NCBI RefSeq assembly: GCF_000421165.1
Contig: NZ_ATWI01000008.1
Coordinates: 124,001 to 188,000, forward strand
Origin: Marinobacter daepoensis DSM 16072
GTDB taxonomy: Bacteria > Pseudomonadota > Gammaproteobacteria > Pseudomonadales > Oleiphilaceae
Direction: 5' to 3'
DNA: 64,000 bases
Shown: one piece after another, positions 56,896 through 64,000 of the stretch
How positions within the stretch are numbered: position 1 is the first letter of the stretch
Layout: every line of letters begins with the position of its first letter
Notes under the pieces: generated by a model
What the model was told of the DNA's origin: nothing
The model's database searches: none
The model's input: only the letters and a program-made list of their open reading frames with translations
Position numbers and translations under genes: made by a program

Positions 56896-57756
56896 TCAGG
56901 CGGGGCGTCGGTTGGCCGTGGCTGCCGGTTCGGCCAGGGCGCTGTTCCAGCCGGCCTGGCCCGGACGGGCGAGTTTGTCGGCCAGTTGCACCACTTCGCC
57001 CACAATAATCAGGGTAGGGGGTTGGAAATCCTCGCGCTCAATGGTGTCCACCAGATTGTTCAGGGTTGTCACTGTCATGTGTTGCAGTGGTGTGGTGCCG
57101 CGCTCGACCAGGGCCACGGGGCAGTCTGAAGACAGACCGTGAGCGGTGAGTTCGCGAACGATAGTTGGCGCGTTGTGCAGGCCCATGTAGAACACCCTTG
57201 TCTGTCGCGGCGCTGCCAAAACCGGCCAGTTCAGTTCCAGGGTCTGGTCGGCTTTTCGGTGGCCGGTAACGAACGTTACGCTTTGGGAATAATCCCGGTG
57301 CGTCAGCGGAATGCCGCAGTAAGAGGCACAGCCTGCCGCAGACGTAATGCCAGGCACTACCTGAAAATCGATGTCGTTATCCACCAGGAATTCGGCTTCC
57401 TCACCACCCCGACCAAAAATGTACGGGTCGCCGCCTTTCAGCCGCACCACTCGCCGTTGCTTCATGGCCAGTTTTACCAGCAGTTCATTCGTGTCTTCCT
57501 GAGGCACGTAATGGCAACCGCTGGCTTTGCCCACGTGAATGCGCTCGGCTTGAGGGTTCACCAGTTCCATGATCTGAGGGGAGACCAGTCGGTCGTAAAC
57601 AATGGCATCGGCCTGCTGAATCAGCATCAGGGCTCTGAGTGTAAGCAACCCCGGGTCCCCCGGACCGGCACCGACGATGGCAACCTCTCCGGCCCGCAGG
57701 GGGTGTTCCGCCAGCTGGAACTCCACCAGGCATTTTTTGCGTGGGTTTGTGGTCAT
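56896..57756 (-). CDS. nirE: Uroporphyrinogen-III C-methyltransferase (NirE)
   Basis: A 286-residue SAM-dependent methyltransferase. [36 protein letters not shown] and [21 protein letters not shown] are typical of CobA/NirE. It methylates uroporphyrinogen III twice to precorrin-2, the entry to sirohaem and haem d1. Its position between nirJ and nirN identifies it as the dedicated nirE. Confidence 0.95.
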   Translation of the reverse strand: MTTNPRKKCLVEFQLAEHPLRAGEVAIVGAGPGDPGLLTLRALMLIQQADAIVYDRLVSPQIMELVNPQAERIHVGKASGCHYVPQEDTNELLVKLAMKQRRVVRLKGGDPYIFGRGGEEAEFLVDNDIDFQVVPGITSAAGCASYCGIPLTHRDYSQSVTFVTGHRKADQTLELNWPVLAAPRQTRVFYMGLHNAPTIVRELTAHGLSSDCPVALVERGTTPLQHMTVTTLNNLVDTIEREDFQPPTLIIVGEVVQLADKLARPGQAGWNSALAEPAATANRRPA

Positions 57757-57767
57757 GGCGTGGTTCC

Positions 57768-58967
57768 TTACAGGTTGTGAACCGGAATTTCGATCACCGG
57801 AGCGGCGACCCGTCGTGGAGTGTCGTCAATCACACCAATTTCCTCATTGGTGAGGTAGCAGCCCGGGTCCTCTTCCCAGAAGTCGCCGGACACGTTGTAG
57901 GCCCGTACCCGGGTGTTGCCGTTGCAAATCCCAAGATATTTGCAGCCGGCACAGCGGCCCTTCACCGGGCGTGGATGCTGTCGGAAGCCTTGCATCAACG
58001 GGTCGGAGGTTTCAGACCAGATTCTGGAGAAGGGGGTTTCCCGCACGTTGCCCAGATTGTGGTCCCACCAGAAGGTGTCCGGGTGTACCACCCCCAGGTT
58101 GTCAATGTTGGAAATGTTGACGCCGGAAGAATTACCGCCCCAGTTGGTCAGGCGCTGGGTCAGTGCATCGACCTGATCCGGGTAATGTTCCTTGGCCCAT
58201 TCGATCAGGAAGGGGCCGTCTGCATCGTTGTTGCCGGTTACGTATTCCCGCTCAATACCACGCTTGAGTTCGTTGTGGCAGTGGTTGAACAGCCGGTGCA
58301 TGGCATCCCGGGTCATGTCGTACCAGGCATCCCGCTTCTTGTTGCGCCGACCGCGACCGGAGTAGTTCAGGTGTGACAGGTAGAATTTATCGATCTGGTG
58401 CTCGTCCAGCATCTCCAGCATGGCTGGCAGTTCCGGGTAGTTGTCCTGCGTCAGGGTGAAACGCAGGCCCACTTTGATGCCGGCCTGTTTGCACAGGGCT
58501 ACGGCGTGCATGGATTCCCGGAACGCGCCTTTTTTCTGGCGGAATTCGTCGTGGGTGGCTTCCAGGCCGTCGATACTGATGCCCACGTAGTCGTAGCCCA
58601 CCCCGGCGATTTTGCCGATGTTGTCTTCGGTAATCAGGGTGCCGTTGGTGGACAGGCCCACATAGAAGCCCATGGCTTTGGCCCTATGGGAAATGTCAAA
58701 AATGTCCGGGCGCATCAGCGGTTCTCCACCTGAGAGGATCAGGACCGGTACACCGAAGGCTTTGAGGTCGTCCATCACCGTATAGACTTCCGGGGTGGTG
58801 AGTTCCCCTTTGAAGTCGATATCGGCTGAAATCGAATAGCAGTGTTTACAGGTAAGGTTACAGCGGCGGATCAGGTTCCAGATCACCACCGGACCGCTGG
58901 GTTTCGGTACCGGGTGCACCGGGGCCGGGTTCATCAGGCTCTTGATGTAGCGGGTCATGCGAAACAT
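57768..58967 (-). CDS. nirJ: Haem d1 biosynthesis radical SAM protein NirJ
   Basis: A 399-residue radical SAM enzyme with cluster ligands Cys36, Cys40 and Cys43 ([10 protein letters not shown]) and a C-terminal cysteine group ([18 protein letters not shown] and DPGCYLT) for a second cluster. NirJ removes propionate side chains from didecarboxysirohaem. It is 133 bases from nirH, the only sizeable gap inside this operon. Confidence 0.96.
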   Translation of the reverse strand: MFRMTRYIKSLMNPAPVHPVPKPSGPVVIWNLIRRCNLTCKHCYSISADIDFKGELTTPEVYTVMDDLKAFGVPVLILSGGEPLMRPDIFDISHRAKAMGFYVGLSTNGTLITEDNIGKIAGVGYDYVGISIDGLEATHDEFRQKKGAFRESMHAVALCKQAGIKVGLRFTLTQDNYPELPAMLEMLDEHQIDKFYLSHLNYSGRGRRNKKRDAWYDMTRDAMHRLFNHCHNELKRGIEREYVTGNNDADGPFLIEWAKEHYPDQVDALTQRLTNWGGNSSGVNISNIDNLGVVHPDTFWWDHNLGNVRETPFSRIWSETSDPLMQGFRQHPRPVKGRCAGCKYLGICNGNTRVRAYNVSGDFWEEDPGCYLTNEEIGVIDDTPRRVAAPVIEIPVHNL

Positions 58968-59092
58968 AGTCTTTCTCTCTCATCGGGAGTGGCTTTCTTG
59001 CCTCTCCGGGCGGGCCTTTACCGGCTCTCTGCCCTTCTAACTATCCCCCTGCGGGTGCTTCGTATCCATACCTTCAATGGAGTACTTCAGGG

Positions 59093-59112
59093 GGTAGGTG
59101 TTAACTCCTACC
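59093..59112. repeat. Inverted repeat between nirH and nirJ
   Basis: GGTAGG and CCTACC flank an 8-base spacer, covering the nirH stop codon. It could form a weak hairpin in the mRNA. The rest of the 133-base gap (58968-59100) holds no gene that I can support. Confidence 0.45.
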
Positions 59113-59619
59113 TGATTGTTTCTTCAGGCGTAAACCGGTTTTCTTCAGGATCGCCGAGCTGTACAGAATGGTGTGCCCGGAGCAGGCATCGCCCAGCACC
59201 TCACGGATCTGGGCTGCTTTGTGTTCAACCTCATCCCGGCTGATGCCATGGACCATGGCAAACAGGTTGTAGCTCCAGTACGGCAGATGCCGGGGGCGTT
59301 GATAACAGTGGCTCACAAAGGGCAGGCAGCCAACTTGGTCCCCCAGCCTGGCGATGGCGTCATCGCAGACGTCCCAGACGGTCATCCCGTTAAACTGATA
59401 ACCCAGCCGGTAATGGTCCGGGACTGCGGCGACCCGGCGAATGACGCCGTTGTCCTGCATCTTCTGAAACCGTGCCAGGACTTCATCGGCTGGCATGTCC
59501 AGCTGTTTGCCCAGCTCAGCCCAGGGGTCCGAAACCAGAGGGAGTCCGGCCTGGGTGGCCACAATGAGCGCACGGTCCCGTTCGCTGAGCAGGTCAGACT
59601 TCAAAGTGGAGGTGGACAT
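59101..59619 (-). CDS. nirH: Sirohaem decarboxylase subunit NirH
   Basis: A 172-residue Lrp/AsnC-like protein. The CYQRPRHLPYWSYNLFAMVHG segment and the winged-helix start RALIVATQAGLPLVSDPW are shared with NirL. NirD/L/G/H act together to decarboxylate sirohaem, not as transcription regulators. Its ATG overlaps the nirG end by 26 bases and has AAGGAG upstream. Confidence 0.9.
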   Translation of the reverse strand: MSTSTLKSDLLSERDRALIVATQAGLPLVSDPWAELGKQLDMPADEVLARFQKMQDNGVIRRVAAVPDHYRLGYQFNGMTVWDVCDDAIARLGDQVGCLPFVSHCYQRPRHLPYWSYNLFAMVHGISRDEVEHKAAQIREVLGDACSGHTILYSSAILKKTGLRLKKQSGRS

Positions 59620-60094
59620 GGAACTCCTTCTCCTTGGGCATGTTGTAGACCGGGTAGCCGGTCAGGGTTTCAATTTGCTCGATGGCTTCGTTGATGCCTT
59701 CCGGGGATTCGGTGGCCAGAACAAACCACATATTCAGGTCGTGTTCCCGGCGATAGTTGTGAGCCACTTCGGGAAGCCGGTTTACGATCTCTGTCACCCG
59801 CTGAAAGGCTTCATCGGGAATCCGCATGGCGGCCAGGGTCAGACCGCCCCCCATTTCGCCAGCGTGAAACATGGGGCCAAAACGGGTCAGGATGCCCTGG
59901 GCCAATAAGGCCTCCAGATGTTGAATAAGGGTGCTTTCGGAAACCCCCAGTTCATCTGCCACGTCCTGATAGGGGGTTCGGGTCAGCGGCAGTCCGTACT
60001 GCAGACGGTTAATGATCGCGCGTTCCAGAGCTGTGAACTCGGGTTGTGGTGTTGCGGGGGCGCGATGCGTGGTGTGCTCAGTCGTTGCTGACAT
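59594..60094 (-). CDS. nirG: Sirohaem decarboxylase subunit NirG
   Basis: A 166-residue Lrp/AsnC-like subunit with helix-turn-helix-like N terminus (DVADELGVSESTLIQHLEALLAQGIL) and the HNYRREHDLNMWFVLAT segment shared with NirD. ATG 60094 has GGAGG upstream; a start at 60151 would overlap nirL widely. It overlaps nirL by 17 and nirH by 26 bases. Confidence 0.9.
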   Translation of the reverse strand: MSATTEHTTHRAPATPQPEFTALERAIINRLQYGLPLTRTPYQDVADELGVSESTLIQHLEALLAQGILTRFGPMFHAGEMGGGLTLAAMRIPDEAFQRVTEIVNRLPEVAHNYRREHDLNMWFVLATESPEGINEAIEQIETLTGYPVYNMPKEKEFHVHLHFEV

Positions 60095-60614
60095 AGCGGC
60101 CTCCGCGCTGCAGGTAGGCTTTGTTGCTGAACAGTATGGCGTGGGCCACATCCCGGAGTTGGTGTTGGTCCATCAGTGAGTTCAGTTGCTGCAGTACACG
60201 GTCTCGGTTAATGCCGTGGATCATGCAGAACAGATTGTACGGCCACTCAGGAAGGCGTCTGGGGCGTTGATAGCACAGGGTGATGAACGGCACTGACGCC
60301 AGGGCCTGGCCTAGCTCAGCAACCTGATCGTCCGGTACGTTCCAGACGATCATGGCGTTGGCCTGATAACCCAGAGTACGGTGTCTGACGACCAGCCCCA
60401 GGCGTTTGATCAATCCCTGATGTTGCCACCGGTGGATGGCTTCCATCACTTGTTCTTCCGTCAGGCCGGTGCGCTCTGCGAGGGTCTGATAAGGACGAGG
60501 CGTGAGCGGAAGCCCCTTCTCAAGTTGCTCGCGCAGTCTCAGCAAGCCCCAGGCGCTCATGGATTCACGATCAATAAGAAAGTCATGATTCGGGCGTGTG
60601 GCGGGCAGGTTCAT
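60078..60614 (-). CDS. nirL: Sirohaem decarboxylase subunit NirL
   Basis: A 178-residue Lrp/AsnC-like subunit with TLAERTGLTEEQVMEAIHRWQHQGLIKRLG and ITLCYQRPRRLPEWPYNLFCMIHGINR, resembling NirH. It overlaps nirD by four bases and nirG by 17. The order D-L-G-H is as in Pseudomonas. Confidence 0.9.
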   Translation of the reverse strand: MNLPATRPNHDFLIDRESMSAWGLLRLREQLEKGLPLTPRPYQTLAERTGLTEEQVMEAIHRWQHQGLIKRLGLVVRHRTLGYQANAMIVWNVPDDQVAELGQALASVPFITLCYQRPRRLPEWPYNLFCMIHGINRDRVLQQLNSLMDQHQLRDVAHAILFSNKAYLQRGGRYVSND

Positions 60615-61075
60615 GGCAGAGCCTCCCAGTCGATGTCAAAGCCCAGGTCGATGTGATAGCCCTCGATCATAGGGAGTCTCAGCATGGGCAGCTGTAACTG
60701 GTGTTCCAGTTCGTCGAGTCGTTCGTCCAGAGTCTCTTCATCTGGCGCTGTCATCACGAACCAGAGGTTGTAGGCGTGCTCCCGGGCGTAATTGTGGTTT
60801 ACCCCCGGGGCACGGTTAATCCGGGCAGCAACCAGGTCCATCTGGTTTTCTGGTGCTGCCACGGCAGCCAGCAGGCTGGCGCCTGCCCGGCTGTGTTCAA
60901 AAACCGGGCCGACCCGGCTGAGCACCTGGTTTTCCTGCAGGCGGGACAGTCGTGCAATGACCTCGTCTTCAGTCAGGCCCAGTTCCCGGGCCATTTCCTG
61001 ATAGGGCCGTTCACAGACCGGCAGATGCCTCTGGTATCTGTCGATCAGTTGTCTGTCTGCCGCATCCAGTCTCAT
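60611..61075 (-). CDS. nirD: Sirohaem decarboxylase subunit NirD
   Basis: A 154-residue Lrp/AsnC-like subunit: MARELGLTEDEVIARLSRLQENQVLSRVGPVFEHSRAG and NHNYAREHAYNLWFVMTAPD, close to NirG. It is the first of the four decarboxylase genes and lies 31 bases after nirS. No fused nirDL form is present; all four genes are separate. Confidence 0.9.
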   Translation of the reverse strand: MRLDAADRQLIDRYQRHLPVCERPYQEMARELGLTEDEVIARLSRLQENQVLSRVGPVFEHSRAGASLLAAVAAPENQMDLVAARINRAPGVNHNYAREHAYNLWFVMTAPDEETLDERLDELEHQLQLPMLRLPMIEGYHIDLGFDIDWEALP

Positions 61076-61106
61076 CAGGTTGCTCCTCTCCGGGCCGGAA
61101 CCGGGG

Positions 61107-62849
<1,743 letters not shown>

Positions 62850-62891
62850 TCAAGAGTACTCCTAGGTTTCTCTTGTTATGGTTTATGAACC

Positions 62892-62905
62892 TTGATTAAT
62901 GTCAG
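62892..62905. promoter_or_regulatory. DNR/FNR box between nirS and nirC
   Basis: TTGATTAATGTCAG matches TTGAT-N4-GTCAA at nine of ten fixed positions. It lies 61 bases before nirS and 149 before nirC on the opposite strand, so one site may serve both. Typical activator is DNR, the nitric-oxide-responsive Crp/Fnr protein. Confidence 0.75.
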
Positions 62906-63053
62906 AAAAGTACAGCTTTTCAAGAGAGTACCTCGCAGGTGGTAGATGGCCTATGCCCAAAGATCAGTGGAATCCGGTATCGAATTTAATCAATATCAAG
63001 GTTATGAATTTGATGGAATTGCAGCATGGTTGCGAACCTTCAGGAGAGCGGTA

Positions 63054-63410
63054 ATGAATAGGTCCGGTCAGGGGTTGTACTGGCAAGCAGGTCTGGCAGT
63101 AGCCATGCTGATGGCGACGGCCGGGGCAACTGCCGGTGCTCCGGAAACCGAGTCGGAACTCGCAAATTTTGTGATTCAGGATTGTGGCTCCTGCCACGGT
63201 CTGAAGCTGAAAGGCGGGCTTGGGCCTCCGCTTCGGCCCGAGGACATTGAAGCCCTGCCAGAAGCGGCGGTCGCCGCGATCATTCGTCAGGGGGTGCCGG
63301 GCACTGCGATGCCTCCCTGGAAAGCCCTGCTGACGGAGCAGGAAATTCTCTGGATCAGTCGTCAGCTGAAATCGGGAGCGTTGATCGCGCCGGAATCCGA
63401 TACCTTTTGA
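63054..63410 (+). CDS. nirC: Small c-type cytochrome NirC
   Basis: A 118-residue periplasmic cytochrome c with a signal peptide ending AGATAGA and one haem site (Cys44, Cys47, His48 in CGSCH); the methionine ligand is probably in GTAMPPW. NirC can donate electrons to NirS and is needed for d1 maturation in some species. ATG 63054 has AGGAGA upstream; the frame opens earlier at 62946. nirF follows by 25 bases. Confidence 0.9.
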   Translation: MNRSGQGLYWQAGLAVAMLMATAGATAGAPETESELANFVIQDCGSCHGLKLKGGLGPPLRPEDIEALPEAAVAAIIRQGVPGTAMPPWKALLTEQEILWISRQLKSGALIAPESDTF

Positions 63411-63435
63411 ACCCGATAAGCCTTAAGGATCACCG

Positions 63436-64000
63436 ATGAAACGTCTGCTTGTCTCCGCCGCCCTGACCATGGCTGTTTTAATCTCAACCGGTTGCCAGAC
63501 CCTTCCTCCGCCAGAGGGCAGGGAGCTCCGGGGGACCGGGGATCTGGGCCTTATCATTGAGCGGGCCACCGGTTCGGTGTTGGTTGTGGATCATTCGGAA
63601 CACGCCGTTCTGGGCCGGGTGGAGGGGTTGGGTGACTTGTCCCACGCCTCGGTGGTGTATTCCCGGGATGCCCGTTACGGCTACGTCTTTGGCCGTGATG
63701 GCGGGCTTACCCGGGTTGATCTGTTAACCCGCAAGGTAACCGATCGGATTATCCAGTCTGGCAATAGCATCGGCGGTGCGATTTCCCAGAATGGCCGATA
63801 CGTGGCGGTTTCCAATTACGAGCCCGGCGGCGTCAACATTTTTGATAGCAGCACGCTGGACCTCGTGGCGGAGATTCCAGCAATTTATACCAATGCCCAG
63901 GGCGAACAGAGGCAGTCTAAAACCGTTGGGTTGGTGGATGCGCCGGGCAACCAGTTTGTGTTCAGCCTGTTTGATGCGGGTGAGATCTGGACGGTGGATA
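63436..64000 (+). CDS. nirF: Haem d1 biosynthesis protein NirF, N-terminal part (cut by window end)
   Basis: The first 188 codons are visible and open to the window edge. A lipobox (ISTGC, Cys20) predicts an outer-membrane or periplasm-facing lipoprotein, and the following propeller-type sequence (RATGSVLVVDHSEHAVLGRVEGL, SRDARYGYVFGRDGGLTRVDL, SKTVGLVDAPGNQFVFSLFDAGEIW) matches NirF, related to the NirS d1 domain. It acts in late haem d1 synthesis. The AAGGAT site lies upstream. Confidence 0.92.
   Translation, partial: MKRLLVSAALTMAVLISTGCQTLPPPEGRELRGTGDLGLIIERATGSVLVVDHSEHAVLGRVEGLGDLSHASVVYSRDARYGYVFGRDGGLTRVDLLTRKVTDRIIQSGNSIGGAISQNGRYVAVSNYEPGGVNIFDSSTLDLVAEIPAIYTNAQGEQRQSKTVGLVDAPGNQFVFSLFDAGEIWTVD

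Noticed and set aside
59101..61075. Four Lrp/AsnC proteins as transcription regulators
   Set aside because: Their order and motifs identify them as NirD/L/G/H sirohaem decarboxylase subunits.

Overview
The window looks like chromosome of a marine, denitrifying gammaproteobacterium close to Marinobacter. The reasons are moderate-to-high GC, gammaproteobacterial families throughout, a gene order around hisBHAF-ctpA-envC-gpmI-secB-trmL that recalls Pseudomonas, and a cytochrome cd1 denitrification locus next to NarK-type transporters and NnrS proteins. I found no insertion sequence, prophage, integrase, CRISPR array or rRNA. There is one tRNA (Phe). The genus is an inference from gene content, not a computed match.

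Layout. 1-4.0 kb: end of a ketopantoate reductase gene, an aldehyde/alcohol dehydrogenase pair of the benzyl-alcohol type, and a small periplasmic solute-binding-like protein. 4.0-8.6 kb: tRNA-Phe, yggX-mutY-asmA on the minus strand, then a SRPBCC gene. 8.6-11.5 kb: hisB-hisH-hisA-hisF. 11.5-17.8 kb: envelope and housekeeping genes (YibQ-like deacetylase, ctpA, envC, gpmI) facing a rhodanese-like gene and secB. 17.8-24.9 kb: a complete haem uptake operon (TonB receptor, HmuY-like lipoprotein, HmuS, HmuT, HmuU, HmuV) behind a promoter with a possible Fur site. 24.8-28.5 kb: trmL, thiolase, pteridine reductase, cca. 28.6-31.9 kb: a TraF_2-type outer-membrane protein and a flgP-like/flgT pair for the flagellar basal body. 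31.9-38.4 kb: the SUF iron-sulfur operon sufB-C-D-S-A-T-E behind a strong promoter that overlaps an IscR type-1-like site. 38.6-42.9 kb: trhP, a stand-alone AraC DNA-binding domain, fabA-fabB and another SRPBCC protein. 43-55.2 kb: nitrogen-oxide accessory region with two NnrS proteins, SirB2, a voltage-gated cation channel, an EVE protein, three NarK-family transporters, a universal stress protein, an HlyIII/YqfA membrane protein, WrbA and a Crp/Fnr regulator. 55.3-64 kb: the nir locus, with nirS-D-L-G-H-J-E-N on the minus strand and nirC-nirF (nirF cut by the window end) diverging from a shared DNR/FNR-type box.

How the parts fit. The right third makes and equips cytochrome cd1 nitrite reductase: NirE makes precorrin-2, NirD/L/G/H decarboxylate sirohaem, NirJ, NirF and NirN finish haem d1, and NirS is the enzyme. 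The NarK paralogues move nitrate and nitrite, and NnrS proteins are linked to nitric oxide stress. Candidate DNR/FNR, NsrR and NarL-like sites sit in front of several of these genes. Haem import and SUF assembly serve iron supply and cofactor building. Regulatory sites were read by eye against remembered consensus sequences and should be treated as candidates. The least expected items are: two short reading frames beside narK genes that share a Y-L-[QH]-C-A-[SN] start; a FabR-like palindrome at the yqfA homologue; a cation channel filter resembling engineered calcium-selective channels; and a rhodanese domain without its active-site cysteine.
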